Shown here piece after piece: positions 34,098-43,639 of a DNA stretch of 64,000 bases. The notes below the pieces were generated by a model that did not search any database, was not told the origin of the DNA, and saw only the letters and a program-made list of their open reading frames with translations. A program made the translations under genes and the position numbers. Location: positions 1,798,001-1,862,000 of the forward strand of contig NZ_AP023189.1 of assembly GCF_012767755.2 (NCBI RefSeq), written 5' to 3'. The first letter of the stretch is position 1. Each line of letters opens with the position of its first letter. This DNA is from Pseudomonas tohonis (GTDB lineage: Bacteria > Pseudomonadota > Gammaproteobacteria > Pseudomonadales > Pseudomonadaceae).

Positions 34098-35135
34098 TCA
34101 GTCATCCAGCTTGATCGAGACTTTCACCAGCACCGACATGCCGGGGCGGATGCGGCCCTTGAGCGGGTTGTCGCGCTCGAAGGTCAGCTTCACCGGGATA
34201 CGCTGCACCACCTTGGTGAAGTTGCCGGTGGCGTTGTCCGGTGGCAGCAGGCTGAACTGGGCGCCGGACGCGGCGAACAGGCTTTCGACCTTCGCCTCGA
34301 TGGGCGTATTGGGGAAGCTGTCGAACACCAGCTCGGCCTTCTGCCCGGGCTGCATGTGCTCGATCTGAGTTTCCTTGAAGTTGGCCTGGACCCAGATGTC
34401 CTGGTCCGGGACCAGCGACATCAGGTGGGCGCCGACCTGCACGTACTGGCCGTTGCGCGCAGCGCGCTGGCCGACCATGCCGTCGATGGGCGCGCGGATC
34501 TCGGTGCGCGCCAGGTTCAGCTCGGCCTGGGCGATATCGGCGCGGGCATTGGCGATCTGCGCTTCCAGGCGCTTCACGTCGGCACGCAGCGCATCGGTCT
34601 GCACGCGCTGGGCCTTGAGGTCGGCCTCGGCGCGGGCCACCTGGGAGCGGGCCACGCGGGAGTCGGCGGACAGCGTGGTGACGCGCTCCTCGGAGACATA
34701 GCCCGGCTTGCGCAGGGTCTGTGCGCGGGACAGGTCGATCTGGGTGCGGCCCAGGGTCGCCTGGCTGGCGGCAACGTCGGCCTCGCTGGCGGCGATCATG
34801 CTGTCCTGCTGGGTGAGTTTGCTGCGTGACTGGGCCAGCTCCGCCTCGCGAGTGGCCAGGGTGGCCTGCGCGCGCTGCAGGGCCAGCTTGAAGTCCTCGG
34901 CCTCCAGGCGCACCAGCAGTTCGCCTTTCTTCACATGCTGGTTGTCGCCCACCAGCACTTCTTCTATACGGGCGCCGAGCTGGCTGGAGACCCGGGTGAT
35001 CTCGCCCTGGACATAGGCGTTGTCAGTGGTTTCCAGGAAGCGCCCCACCAGCAGCCAGTGCAGGAAGAAACCGCCCACGACGAGGACCAGCAGGGCGATG
35101 AAAACGAACAGGCGACGTTGCAGTTTGGCAGGCAT
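34098..35135 (-). CDS. HlyD/EmrA-type membrane-fusion protein
   Basis: A 345-residue periplasmic adaptor. One N-terminal transmembrane segment (FVFIALLVLVVGGFFLHWLL) is followed by the lipoyl motif DNAYVQGEITRVSSQLGARI and VKKGELLVRLEAED, a coiled-coil hairpin (about residues 95-200) and a beta-barrel region with VGQRAARNGQYVQVG. It bridges the EmrB-like permease to a TolC-type channel. It heads the two-gene efflux operon and is divergent from the LysR gene across 104 bp, a typical local-regulator arrangement. Confidence 0.92.
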   Translation of the reverse strand: MPAKLQRRLFVFIALLVLVVGGFFLHWLLVGRFLETTDNAYVQGEITRVSSQLGARIEEVLVGDNQHVKKGELLVRLEAEDFKLALQRAQATLATREAELAQSRSKLTQQDSMIAASEADVAASQATLGRTQIDLSRAQTLRKPGYVSEERVTTLSADSRVARSQVARAEADLKAQRVQTDALRADVKRLEAQIANARADIAQAELNLARTEIRAPIDGMVGQRAARNGQYVQVGAHLMSLVPDQDIWVQANFKETQIEHMQPGQKAELVFDSFPNTPIEAKVESLFAASGAQFSLLPPDNATGNFTKVVQRIPVKLTFERDNPLKGRIRPGMSVLVKVSIKLDD

Positions 35136-35239
35136 TCCAGGTGCTCGAAGTGCGGGCGGAAAGGCGGAAATCTAGCACTGTTCCAGTCAGGCAAATAGCC
35201 AGTACACTTCATAAACTTTGTTGCTTATGGGGAACAATA

Positions 35240-36160
35240 ATGGGTCTGGATGACGCCCTGATCTTCACCCGGGTGGTGGAGTTGCACAGCTTCACCCAGG
35301 CCGCCCATAGCCTGGGCATGCAGAAATCCACGGTCAGCCGGCGCATCGCCCTGCTGGAGGAGCGCCTTGGCGTGCGCCTGCTCAACCGCACGACGCGCAA
35401 GCTGCGGCTGACCGAGGTTGGCCAGGCCTATTACGAGCGCTGCCGGCAGATCATGGTCGACTTCGCCGAGGCCGAGCAGGCGGTCATGCAGCTGCAGCAG
35501 GAGCCCTCCGGTCTGTTGCGCATCACCGCGCCCATCGAGTTCGGCCAGTTGTTCCTTGGCAGGGTGCTGGGCGACTTCATGAGCCAGTACCCACAGATCA
35601 CCGCTGAAGTGGAGATCACCTCGCGGGACGTGGACCCGCTGGAGGAGGGCGTCGACATCGCCATCATGGTCGGCCAGCCACAGGATTCCACCCTGATCGC
35701 CCGCAAGCTGTTCGAGAATGGCCGTCGTCTCTGCGCCAGCCCCGCTTACCTGGCGGCCCACGGCACGCCGCTCGATGTCCAGGCCCTGGCCGAGCACCGC
35801 GCCGTGCTCTTGCCCCAGGACCCGCAGCGCTACTGGCCGCTGCTCGACGAAAGCGTGCCCTGCCAGCGCGTGCTGCACTGCAACAACATCACCTTCGCCC
35901 GCGAGGCCGTGCTGGGCGGGGCGGGCATCGCCTCGCTGCCGCTGATGATCACCGAGGACGCGGTGCGCCGCGGCGAGCTGGTCGAGCTGCTGCCCGGCGT
36001 GCAGTTGCCCAGCGGCGTGATCTACGCCGTCTACCCTTCCCGGCGCTTCCAGGCGATGAAGGTGAAGGCCTTCCTCGATTTCCTCATGGCCAGCCTGCCG
36101 ATCGATCGCAGCCAGTGGCTGGAGCCCGCGGCTGCGCCCCTGCTAACATCGCGCCTTTGA
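35240..36160 (+). CDS. LysR-family transcriptional regulator
   Basis: A 306-residue LTTR. The N-terminal helix-turn-helix spans about residues 10-65 ([39 protein letters not shown]); the effector-binding domain follows. ATG 35240 has GGGGAA 5-10 bp upstream; a longer frame upstream does not match the family. Divergent from the emrAB-like operon, which it probably regulates. Close to the CrgA/AaeR-like subgroup with KSTVSRR; inducer unknown. Confidence 0.9.
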   Translation: MGLDDALIFTRVVELHSFTQAAHSLGMQKSTVSRRIALLEERLGVRLLNRTTRKLRLTEVGQAYYERCRQIMVDFAEAEQAVMQLQQEPSGLLRITAPIEFGQLFLGRVLGDFMSQYPQITAEVEITSRDVDPLEEGVDIAIMVGQPQDSTLIARKLFENGRRLCASPAYLAAHGTPLDVQALAEHRAVLLPQDPQRYWPLLDESVPCQRVLHCNNITFAREAVLGGAGIASLPLMITEDAVRRGELVELLPGVQLPSGVIYAVYPSRRFQAMKVKAFLDFLMASLPIDRSQWLEPAAAPLLTSRL

Positions 36161-36185
36161 CCGTTCCTCCGTACCAGGACCCGCC

Positions 36186-37670
36186 ATGACCACTGTCCGT
36201 ACCCGCATCGCGCCGTCGCCCACTGGCGACCCGCACGTCGGCACCGCCTATATAGCCCTGTTCAACCTCTGCTTCGCCCGTCAGCACGGTGGCCAGTTCA
36301 TCCTGCGCATCGAGGACACCGACCAGCTCCGCTCCACCCGCGAGTCGGAGCAGCAGATCTTCGACGCCCTGCGCTGGCTGGGCATCGAGTGGGACGAGGG
36401 CCCCGACGTCGGTGGCCCCCACGGCCCGTATCGGCAGAGCGAGCGCGGCGAGATCTACAAGAAGTATTCCCAGGAACTGGTGGACAAGGGCCATGCCTTC
36501 CCCTGCTTCTGCACCGCCGAGCGCCTGGACAAGCTGCGTGCCGAGCAGACCGAGCGCAAGGAAACCCCGCGCTATGACGGCCACTGCATCGACCTGAGCC
36601 GCGAGGAGGCGGACAAGCGCATCGCCGCCGGCGAGCCTCATGTCGTGCGCATGAAGATGCCCACCGAGGGCGTCTGCGTGGTGCCGGACATGCTCCGCGG
36701 CAATGTCGAGATCCCGTGGGATCGCATGGACATGCAGGTGCTGATGAAGACCGATGGCCTGCCGACCTACTTCCTCGCCAACGTGGTCGATGACCACCTC
36801 ATGGGCATCACCCATGTGCTGCGTGGCGAAGAGTGGCTGCCCTCGGCGCCGAAGCTGATCAAGCTGTACGAGTACTTCGGCTGGGAGCAGCCGGTGCTCT
36901 GCTACATGCCGCTGCTGCGCAACCCGGACAAGAGCAAGCTCTCCAAGCGCAAGAACCCGACGTCCATCACCTTCTACGAGCGCATGGGCTACCTGCCCGA
37001 GGCGATGCTCAACTACCTCGGCCGCATGGGTTGGTCGATGCCGGACGAGCGCGAGAAGTTCTCCCTGGCGGAGATGATCGAGCACTTCGACCTGTCGCGT
37101 GTTTCCCTGGGGGGGCCGATCTTCGACCTGGAGAAGCTCTCCTGGCTCAACGGCCAGTGGATCCGCGAGCTGCCGGTGGAGCGGTTCGCCGCCGAGGTGC
37201 AGAAGTGGGCGCTCAATCCCGACTACCTGATGAAGATCGCCCCCCACGTACAGGGCCGGGTCGAGACCTTCAGCCAGATTGCGCCGCTGGCCGGTTTCTT
37301 CTTCGCCGGCGCGCTGCCGCTGGACGCCAAGCTGTTCGAGCACAAGAAACTGTCGCCCGACCAGGTTCGCCAGGTCATGCAACTGGTGCTGTGGAAGCTG
37401 GAATCGCTGCGCCAGTGGGAGAAGGACCGCATCACCGCCTGCATCCAGGCCGTCGCCGAACACCTGGAACTCAAGCTGCGTGACGTGATGCCCCTGATGT
37501 TCCCGGCCATCACCGGCCAGGCCAGCTCCGTCTCCGTGCTGGACGCCATGGAAGTGCTCGGCGCCGACCTCACCCGCTTCCGCCTGCGCCAGGCGCTGGA
37601 GCTCCTGGGCGGTGCGTCGAAGAAGGAAACCAAGGAGTGGGAAAAGATCCGCGACGCCATTCCTGGCTGA
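36186..37670 (+). CDS. gltX: Glutamyl-tRNA synthetase
   Basis: A 494-residue class I synthetase that charges tRNA-Glu. HIGH-like motif is [13 protein letters not shown] near residues 10-22, and KLSKRK near 247 is the KMSKS loop. Zinc-site cysteines are in FPCFCTAE near 103. The C-terminal anticodon-binding domain is complete. Interestingly, two tRNA-Glu genes follow within 0.4-0.7 kb. Starts 25 bp after the LysR gene; terminator directly downstream. Confidence 0.98.
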   Translation: MTTVRTRIAPSPTGDPHVGTAYIALFNLCFARQHGGQFILRIEDTDQLRSTRESEQQIFDALRWLGIEWDEGPDVGGPHGPYRQSERGEIYKKYSQELVDKGHAFPCFCTAERLDKLRAEQTERKETPRYDGHCIDLSREEADKRIAAGEPHVVRMKMPTEGVCVVPDMLRGNVEIPWDRMDMQVLMKTDGLPTYFLANVVDDHLMGITHVLRGEEWLPSAPKLIKLYEYFGWEQPVLCYMPLLRNPDKSKLSKRKNPTSITFYERMGYLPEAMLNYLGRMGWSMPDEREKFSLAEMIEHFDLSRVSLGGPIFDLEKLSWLNGQWIRELPVERFAAEVQKWALNPDYLMKIAPHVQGRVETFSQIAPLAGFFFAGALPLDAKLFEHKKLSPDQVRQVMQLVLWKLESLRQWEKDRITACIQAVAEHLELKLRDVMPLMFPAITGQASSVSVLDAMEVLGADLTRFRLRQALELLGGASKKETKEWEKIRDAIPG

Positions 37671-37688
37671 GTGGTCCCGCTTCCAGCA

Positions 37689-37711
37689 GGCCCGCCTCGT
37701 GCGGGCCTTTT
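37689..37711 (+). terminator. Terminator of gltX
   Basis: GGCCCGC, five-base loop, GCGGGCC then TTTTCGTCT; starts 18 bp after the gltX stop. Confidence 0.85.
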
Positions 37712-37831
37712 CGTCTCTTGAGAAGGGAAGCGGGTTGGCTCGGCGGCAGCGGAGCATGGGGCGCTTCTCGCTGAACCCGGTAAGTGATTGTTCTTGCGAT
37801 GAAAATTTTTCGATCCCGCGGAAAAATTTTG

Positions 37832-37860
37832 TTGACAGCCCTCAGGGGCGCCCTTAGTAT
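37832..37860 (+). promoter_or_regulatory. Strong stable-RNA promoter for the tRNA array
   Basis: Perfect -35 TTGACA (37832-37837), 17-bp spacer, TAGTAT -10 (37855-37860), followed immediately by GC-rich GCGCCCC. A GC-rich discriminator is the known signature of stringently controlled stable-RNA promoters. The first tRNA begins 58 bp further on. Confidence 0.8.
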
Positions 37861-37917
37861 GCGCCCCGTTCTCACGACGAACTCGAAAGCGACGTGAGAT
37901 GTTCCAGCGTTGTTCGT

Positions 37918-37993
<76 letters not shown>

Positions 37994-38038
37994 AATTGCC
38001 GGGATTCGCAGCCATGGTTGCGGTTCCACGAAGGTTAA

Positions 38039-38114
38039 GTCCCCTTCGTCTAGTGGCCTAGGACACCGCCCTTTCACGGCGGTAACAGGGGTTCGAGTCC
38101 CCTAGGGGACGCCA
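38039..38114 (+). tRNA. tRNA-Glu (TTC), copy 1
   Basis: Complete 76-nt cloverleaf, acceptor GTCCCCT/AGGGGAC, anticodon TTC in CCCTTTCACGG, T arm GGTTCGAGTCC, encoded CCA. Substrate of the GltX encoded upstream. Confidence 0.97.
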
Positions 38115-38163
38115 CTTTCCAGCAGCGACAGCCACCAGGCCAGTCGCGCACCGAGAAGGTTTC

Positions 38164-38239
<76 letters not shown>

Positions 38240-38306
38240 AATCAGATGCCCAACGCATCGAATTGAGGCCAGCCGCAAGGCTGGCCTTGCTTTTCGAAGG
38301 TTCAAA

Positions 38307-38382
38307 GTCCCCTTCGTCTAGTGGCCTAGGACACCGCCCTTTCACGGCGGTAACAGGGGTTCGAGTCCCCTAGGGGACGCCA
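38307..38382 (+). tRNA. tRNA-Glu (TTC), copy 2
   Basis: Same sequence as tRNA-Glu copy 1; its 5' flank GAAGGTT matches that of copy 1, consistent with tandem duplication of an Ala-Glu pair. Encoded CCA. Confidence 0.97.
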
Positions 38383-38387
38383 CTTTT

Positions 38388-38405
38388 CCCGCTCTGCGGG
38401 GTTTT
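38388..38405 (+). terminator. Weak terminator after the tRNA array
   Basis: CCCGC-TCT-GCGGG followed by GTTTTC, 6 bp after the last tRNA. Confidence 0.6.
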
Positions 38406-38527
38406 CAAGGGTCATTCCGTCATGGGGTGGCCCTTTTGTTTTTCCGCTTCCGGAACATCCCCCCACCGCTCATTCATTCGCATCCCGGCCCACGACGGGT
38501 GGCACGCGTATCGGCTTGCCAAATTGG

Positions 38528-38555
38528 ATGATGGATATAATATTATGTCCATCAT
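38528..38555. promoter_or_regulatory. 28-bp palindromic operator upstream of tetR
   Basis: ATGATGGA-TATAATATTATG-TCCATCAT is an inverted repeat with a single mismatched pair over 28 bp. It contains a TATAAT -10-like sequence, so a bound TetR dimer would block its own promoter. It lies 16 bp before the regulator's ATG. Confidence 0.8.
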
Positions 38556-38571
38556 TCCACGGGAGGCCGTC

Positions 38572-39111
38572 ATGAGCGACAAGCGCACCCAGACACGCAA
38601 GCGCATTCTCTCCGAGGCGGGCAGGGCGCTGTTCGCGCGGGGGCCGCTGGAGCCTAGCGTCAGCGAAGTGATGGCGGCGGCCGGGCTCACGGTGGGCGGT
38701 TTCTATACCCATTTCGACAGCAAGGAAGCCTTGATGGCGGAGGCGTTCGGTGAGCTGCTGCGGGAACGGCGCCAGCAGATGCGCCAGATCGATTCCGCAC
38801 TTGCACCACGGGACCGGCGCGCTCTGGCGGCGGCCTTCTACCTCTCGCGCAGGCATCGCGACAGCACGGATCGTGGCTGCCCGCTTCCCGGCTCCCTCGG
38901 CGAAGTGGCGCGCAATGCCGAGCCCTACCAACTGATGCTGGCCGAGCACCTCGAACTGCTCGCTGCCGACCTGGCCGGTACGCCGGAGGATGGCGACAAG
39001 GCCCTGGCCGACATCGCCCTGATGGTGGGTGGCCTGGCCCTTGCCCGCGCCCTGGGCGCCGGCGAGTTGTCGGACCGGATACTGCGTGCCGCCCGTACGG
39101 CGGTGATCTAG
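38572..39111 (+). CDS. TetR-family transcriptional repressor
   Basis: A 179-residue TetR regulator. The N-terminal helix-turn-helix is SVSEVMAAAGLTVGGFYTHF at about residues 28-47, followed by a ligand-binding helical domain including STDRGCPLPG near 100. ATG 38572 with GGGAGG six bases upstream fixes the start. A 28-bp palindrome precedes the gene and suggests autorepression. The alpha/beta hydrolase 10 bp downstream is probably co-transcribed and therefore a target. Confidence 0.93.
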   Translation: MSDKRTQTRKRILSEAGRALFARGPLEPSVSEVMAAAGLTVGGFYTHFDSKEALMAEAFGELLRERRQQMRQIDSALAPRDRRALAAAFYLSRRHRDSTDRGCPLPGSLGEVARNAEPYQLMLAEHLELLAADLAGTPEDGDKALADIALMVGGLALARALGAGELSDRILRAARTAVI

Positions 39112-39121
39112 GAGAAACGAG

Positions 39122-39949
39122 ATGAACAGCCTGGACCTGCTTCGAGGATTCAACGCCACGGTCGGCCGGGTCGCGCCCCGGCACGTCGCCGACCGGGCCC
39201 GGCGACGCTTCATGACACCGCGCGACACCACGCCTCGCGATTGGGAGCTGCCCTGGCTCGAGCGCGCCGAGCGCATCACCCTGCGCTTCGGCCTTTCCGC
39301 CCTGCGCTGGGGCAGTGGCCCGACCGTATTGCTGATGCACGGCTGGGAAGGGCGCCCGACCCAGTTCGCCAGCCTGATCGACGCGCTGGTACAGGCCGGC
39401 TACGGCGTGATCGCCCTCGATGCACCCGCCCACGGCCGTTCTCCGGGGCGTGAGGCGAACATCGTGCTGTTCGCCCGTGCCCTGCTCGAAGCCGCCGAGG
39501 ACCTGCCGCCGCTGCACGGCGTGATCGGCCACTCCATGGGCGGCGCCAGCGCCATGCTGGCCATCCAGCTGGGGTTGCGGCCCCGGGCCCTGGTCACGGT
39601 GGCCGCCCCCAGCCGCATTCTCGGCATGCTGCGCGGCTTCGCCCGCTTCATCGGCTTGCCGCCCCGGGCTGGCGAGCAGTTCATCAAGCGGGTCGAGGAT
39701 CACGCCGGCATCCCCGCTGCGGACCTCGACGTGCAGCACTACCGGCTCGACATGCCCGGCCTGGTGGCCCATGCCGAGGATGATCCCCTGGTTCCCGCCG
39801 CCGAAGCCGGGCGTATCCACGAGGCCTGGTTCGACAGCCAGCTGCTGCGCCTGGAGGGCGGTGGCCACCAGCGGGTGCTGGCGGACCCGCGCCTGGTGAA
39901 GGCGGTGTTGCAGCTGTTCGACGAGGTCGGCCTGCGCGCCAGCGCCTGA
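39122..39949 (+). CDS. Alpha/beta-hydrolase
   Basis: A 275-residue alpha/beta-hydrolase with the nucleophile elbow GHSMGG near residue 138, the oxyanion phrase LLMHGWEGRPTQF near 69 and a C-terminal catalytic His in GGGHQRVL. Serine hydrolase or esterase activity is expected; substrate unknown. No signal peptide, so it should be cytosolic. Placed in a likely operon with the tetR gene. A 229-bp gap without a gene follows. Confidence 0.85.
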   Translation: MNSLDLLRGFNATVGRVAPRHVADRARRRFMTPRDTTPRDWELPWLERAERITLRFGLSALRWGSGPTVLLMHGWEGRPTQFASLIDALVQAGYGVIALDAPAHGRSPGREANIVLFARALLEAAEDLPPLHGVIGHSMGGASAMLAIQLGLRPRALVTVAAPSRILGMLRGFARFIGLPPRAGEQFIKRVEDHAGIPAADLDVQHYRLDMPGLVAHAEDDPLVPAAEAGRIHEAWFDSQLLRLEGGGHQRVLADPRLVKAVLQLFDEVGLRASA

Positions 39950-40178
39950 GCCTTTCCCATTGCACGGCGGGCTTGGCGACAGCCGCCGGGTGCAGGAAGA
40001 TTCGCCCACGGAATGCGTCGGTGGCCCACCGCCGGTCGGTGACCTGCCGCCGATGCTGCGCTTCCAAGGTCCATGTCTGTTGCGCGCCACCGATGGCGGC
40101 CAGGGCATGGTCGCCGGGGCGAATCAATTCCGGGCCCGAGCGCGGGGCCGGAGGCACGAATCAAGGGGAAAGATGCAA

Positions 40179-40826
40179 ATGAGCCTGACTATGGATGTGG
40201 TGCTGCAGCGGGCGCGCCCCGTCCTTCCGGTGCTGGTCATCGAGGACACCGGGCTGGCCCTGGACCTGGCCGGCGCCCTCGCCGCCGGCGGGATCGAGGT
40301 GCTGGAGGTGACGCTGCGTACGCCGCGGGCCCTGGATGCCGTGGCGGCGATCCGCAAGGAATTCCCGGACCTGCTGGTGGGGGCGGGCACGCTGATCCAC
40401 ACCGAGCAGTTCCTCGAAGCCCGCGATGCCGGCGCCCACTTCGCCGTCAGCCCCGGCTGCACCGAGCGCCTGGCGGCTGCTGCCGAGGACTCCGGCCTGC
40501 CGTACCTGCCCGGGGTGATGACGCCCTCGGAAGTGCTGCTGGCGCTGGAATACGGCTACCGCTCGCTGAAACTGTTCCCGGCCAATGGCAACGCCAGCGT
40601 GAAGATGCTCAAGAGCTTCAAGGGCCCCTTCACCGGCATCCGCTTCTGCCCCACCGGCGGTGTGACGCCGGACAACCTGCAAGGCTTCCTGCAACTGCCC
40701 AACGTCGCCTGCGTCGGCGGCACCTGGATCGCGCCGTCGAGCCTGATCCGCGCCCGCGCCTGGGACCAGATCACCCAGCTCGCCGCCGAAGCCCGTGAAC
40801 TGGCCAGCAGCTCGGAGCACGCCTGA
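40179..40826 (+). CDS. KDPG-aldolase-like class I aldolase (Eda family)
   Basis: A 215-residue Eda/KHG aldolase. The family glutamate lies in LEVTLRT near residue 40, the Schiff-base lysine in GYRSLKLFPA near 130 and the substrate loop in RFCPTGGVT near 150. It cleaves KDPG (or a related 2-keto-3-deoxy acid phosphate) to pyruvate and an aldehyde. Start: ATG 40179, with AAGGGGAA 10 bp before; ATG 40173 also possible. There is no Edd/Zwf neighbour, and it is coupled to a thioesterase, so it may not be the main Entner-Doudoroff enzyme. Confidence 0.85.
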   Translation: MSLTMDVVLQRARPVLPVLVIEDTGLALDLAGALAAGGIEVLEVTLRTPRALDAVAAIRKEFPDLLVGAGTLIHTEQFLEARDAGAHFAVSPGCTERLAAAAEDSGLPYLPGVMTPSEVLLALEYGYRSLKLFPANGNASVKMLKSFKGPFTGIRFCPTGGVTPDNLQGFLQLPNVACVGGTWIAPSSLIRARAWDQITQLAAEARELASSSEHA

Positions 40827-41275
40827 TGAACTGGGACCTGCCCACCCCCTTCGTCATCGACATCAAGGTCGCCGCCGATGACATCGACGGCCTCGGCCAC
40901 GCCAACAACGCCGTCTACGTCAGCTGGCTGGAGCGCTGCGCCTGGCGCCACTCCCAGAGCCTGGGCCTGGACCTGGTCGAGTACCGCCGGCTGGACCGTG
41001 CCATGGCGGTGGTGCGCCACGAGATCGACTACCTCGCCGCCGCCTACGAGGACCAGGAGCTGCAGATGGCGACCTGGATCGTCGAGTCCGACCAGCGCCT
41101 GAAGATGGACCGGCGCTTCCAGCTGATCCGTCCCGAAGACGGCGCCACGCTGCTGCGGGCGAAGACCACCTTCGTCTGCATCGAGCTCTCCAGCGGCCGG
41201 CCCAAGCGCATGCCGCCCGAGTTCATCGAAGGCTACGGCCGTGCATTGATGCCGCCATTCCCCCTGGAGCTCTGA
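40826..41275 (+). CDS. Hotdog-fold acyl-CoA thioesterase (4HBT type)
   Basis: A 149-residue hotdog thioesterase. DDIDGLGHANNAVYVSWLER at about residues 17-36 is the YbgC/4HBT-like active-site helix, with the acid residue in the DIDGLGH loop. It should hydrolyse an acyl-CoA thioester in the cytosol. Start overlaps the aldolase stop by one base (TGATG), showing translational coupling. Substrate unknown. Confidence 0.85.
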   Translation: MNWDLPTPFVIDIKVAADDIDGLGHANNAVYVSWLERCAWRHSQSLGLDLVEYRRLDRAMAVVRHEIDYLAAAYEDQELQMATWIVESDQRLKMDRRFQLIRPEDGATLLRAKTTFVCIELSSGRPKRMPPEFIEGYGRALMPPFPLEL

Positions 41276-41284
41276 GCGGGTCCG

Positions 41285-41677
41285 TCACTCCACCGCTGGC
41301 GACAGGAACAGCTCGGTCGGGTTCTGCACGATGCGCAGGTGCCGCCGCTCGCCGGGCTGGATCAGAACCGACTGCGGGCGCCCGGTGAGGTTGCCGGCGC
41401 AGTAGCCGGAAGGGCTCTGGGCGACGTTCAGGGTCATCTCGCCGGCCGGCACGCTCAGGCTGATGGCCTGCCCGGCGGAAATCTGCGCCACCAGTTCGTC
41501 CTGCAGGTAGAGGCCGACCTCGCAGGCATTGGCCGCATTCTCGTCACGGCTGACCACCAGTTCCGCCAGCGAGTCGGGGGCCGGCTGCAACTGGCCTTCC
41601 AGTGCGCCGGCTGCGTTCACGAGAGGCGCCAGGCCACCGAGAGCCATGCAGAGCAGGGCGGGGTGGATCATTTTCAT
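41285..41677 (-). CDS. Hypothetical exported protein
   Basis: A 130-residue protein with a convincing signal peptide (MKMIHPALLCMALGGLAPLV, cleavage near NAAG at about residue 23). The mature part has two cysteines (NACEVGL, GYCAGNL) that could form a disulfide, and beta-rich sequence. Function unknown. Start 41677 is chosen because it gives the signal peptide; a longer upstream frame enters the region of dusC. Single gene, convergent with the thioesterase gene. Confidence 0.75.
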   Translation of the reverse strand: MKMIHPALLCMALGGLAPLVNAAGALEGQLQPAPDSLAELVVSRDENAANACEVGLYLQDELVAQISAGQAISLSVPAGEMTLNVAQSPSGYCAGNLTGRPQSVLIQPGERRHLRIVQNPTELFLSPAVE

Positions 41678-41813
41678 CGGCGATTCCTTTTCCTGAGGCT
41701 TACCGGTTCGACTGCACCGGGGCCTGGCTTGCTCCCGCAGTTTTCGTCGGGAGGATTCTGCGGCGGCCGGCTCCGCGCTTACACTACGCGCCCATTTTTC
41801 CAAGGTTTCCCTT

Positions 41814-42785
41814 ATGCAAATCGCCCTGGCGCCCATGGAGGGCCTGGTCGACGAGATTCTCCGTGACGTGCTGACCCGCGTGGGTGGCATCGATTGGTGC
41901 GTCAGCGAGTTCATCCGCGTCTGCGACCGCCTGCTGCCCGCCAGCACCTACCAGAAGCTCGCCCCCGAGCTGGAGAGCGGGTCGCGCACCCGCGCCGGTA
42001 CTCCGATGCGGGTGCAACTGCTGGGTTCCGACCCGGTGTGCCTGGGGGAGAACGCGGCCTACGCCTGCGAGCTGGGCGCGCCGGTGATCGACCTCAACTT
42101 CGGCTGCCCGGCCAAGACGGTGAACAAGTCCCGTGGCGGTGCCGTGCTGCTCAAGGAGCCCGAGTTGCTGCATGCCATCGTCAGCGGTGTGCGTCGCGCG
42201 GTGCCGGCGGCCATCCCGGTGACGGCGAAGATGCGCCTGGGCTTCGACAGCCCCGATGGCGCGCTCGATTGCGCCCTGGCCCTGGCCGAAGGCGGCGCCT
42301 CGCAACTGGTGGTGCACGCGCGCACCAAGGTCGAGGGCTACAAGCCGCCGGCCCACTGGGAATGGGTGGCGCGGGTGCAGGACGTGGTCAAGGTGCCGGT
42401 GCTCGCCAATGGCGAAGTCTGGACCCTGCATGACTGGCGGCGCTGCCGCGAAGTCAGTGGCGTCGAAGACATCATGCTCGGCCGTGGGCTGGTTTCGCGC
42501 CCCGGCCTGGCCCGGCAGATCGCCGCCGTGCGTGATGGCGCGACGCCGGAGGAGATGAGCTGGGAGGAGTTCCAGCCGCTGCTCCGTGATTTCTGGCGCC
42601 AGGCGCGGCGCAAGCTCGCCCCGCGCTACGCACCGGGGCGCCTCAAGCAGTGGCTGGGCATGCTCACCCGCACCTACCCCGAGGCCGTGGTGCTGTTCAC
42701 CGAGATCCGCCGGGAAAGCGACTGCTCGCGCATCGACGCCCTGCTGGGCATGCCGAGCCTGGAGCGGGAGCTGGCGGCGGCCTGA
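41814..42785 (+). CDS. dusC: tRNA-dihydrouridine(16) synthase
   Basis: A 323-residue flavin-dependent Dus enzyme. [20 protein letters not shown] near the start, [17 protein letters not shown] near 95 with the catalytic Cys, VTAKMRLGF and [11 protein letters not shown] are diagnostic. It reduces uridine in the tRNA D loop with NADPH. The APMEG opening and overall form point to DusC (position 16). Start ATG 41814 agrees with the family. Single gene. Confidence 0.93.
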   Translation: MQIALAPMEGLVDEILRDVLTRVGGIDWCVSEFIRVCDRLLPASTYQKLAPELESGSRTRAGTPMRVQLLGSDPVCLGENAAYACELGAPVIDLNFGCPAKTVNKSRGGAVLLKEPELLHAIVSGVRRAVPAAIPVTAKMRLGFDSPDGALDCALALAEGGASQLVVHARTKVEGYKPPAHWEWVARVQDVVKVPVLANGEVWTLHDWRRCREVSGVEDIMLGRGLVSRPGLARQIAAVRDGATPEEMSWEEFQPLLRDFWRQARRKLAPRYAPGRLKQWLGMLTRTYPEAVVLFTEIRRESDCSRIDALLGMPSLERELAAA

Positions 42786-42836
42786 TCCCTATTCCCCGGA
42801 CTGAAGCCCGGGCTGCGTTGCACGCGCTGGGCTGGA

Positions 42837-43583
42837 TCAGCGGCCGCCGCTGACGTCCAGCAGCGCGCCGGTGGTGTAGGAGGCCTCGTCGCTGGCCAGC
42901 CAGAGAATGGCGTTGGCGATTTCCTCCGCTTCGCCGCCCCGCCCCATGGGCACGCTGGCAGCGACCCGCTCGACCCGTCCCGGCTCCCCGCCGCTGGCGT
43001 GGATGTCGGTGCGGATCACCCCCGGCCTCACCGCGTTCACGCGGATCCCTTCGGTCGCCAGTTCCTTCGCCAGTCCCACCGTCATCGCATCGATGGCGGC
43101 CTTGGCCGCCGCGTAGTCGACGTACTCGTTGGGTGCACCCAGGCGGGCGGCGATGGACGAGAGGTTGATGATCGAGCCGCCCCGTCCGCCGTGGCGGGTG
43201 GAGAGCCGGCGGATCGCCTCGCGGGCGCAGTGGAAGCTGCCGAATACGTTGGCGCCGAAGACCCGCAGCAGCCGGGCGCCGTCGACCTCCTCCAGGCGTG
43301 CCTGGCGCTCGAGCATCCCGGCGTTGTTCACCAGTACATCGAGGCGGCCGAATTCGGGGTCGAGGGTGGCGAACAGCTCCGCCACCTGCCGCTCGTCGGC
43401 GACATCCGCTGCCACGGCGATGGCCCGGCCGCCCTGGTGTTCGATCTCCTCTACCAGTTGCTCGGCGGCGTCCCTGCGCTGCCGGTAGTTGATGCACAGC
43501 GCGTAGCCACGCGCTGCCGCCAGGCGCGCCGTGGCGGCGCCTATGCCCCGGCTGGCGCCGGTGATCAGCATGACCTTGTGCAT
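42837..43583 (-). CDS. SDR-family oxidoreductase
   Basis: A 248-residue classical SDR. Cofactor motif TGASRGIG is at residues 8-15, NNAG near 90, catalytic Ser in NLSSIAARLG and YxxxK in YVDYAAAKAAID near 160. NADP preference is suggested by the basic YRQRR after the second strand. Substrate unknown. Starts at 43583 and is divergent from ibpA across 122 bp. Confidence 0.9.
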   Translation of the reverse strand: MHKVMLITGASRGIGAATARLAAARGYALCINYRQRRDAAEQLVEEIEHQGGRAIAVAADVADERQVAELFATLDPEFGRLDVLVNNAGMLERQARLEEVDGARLLRVFGANVFGSFHCAREAIRRLSTRHGGRGGSIINLSSIAARLGAPNEYVDYAAAKAAIDAMTVGLAKELATEGIRVNAVRPGVIRTDIHASGGEPGRVERVAASVPMGRGGEAEEIANAILWLASDEASYTTGALLDVSGGR

Positions 43584-43607
43584 GAATCCTCCGTGGAAGG
43601 GTGGGGC

Positions 43608-43635
43608 CTTGAAATCATTTCCGGCATCCCTATCT
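43608..43635 (+). promoter_or_regulatory. Heat-shock (sigma-32 type) promoter of ibpA
   Basis: CTTGAAA (43608-43614), 13-bp spacer and CCCTATCT (43628-43635) match the sigma-32 consensus CTTGAAA / CCCCATnT closely. A transcript would begin near 43642 and cover the predicted thermometer leader. Confidence 0.8.
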
Positions 43636-43639
43636 AGGG

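Noticed and set aside
32548..34368. 606-codon plus-strand frame opposite the EmrB-like gene
   Set aside because: His/Gln/Gly/Ala-rich translation typical of antisense GC-rich frames; the opposite strand encodes a clear MFS transporter.
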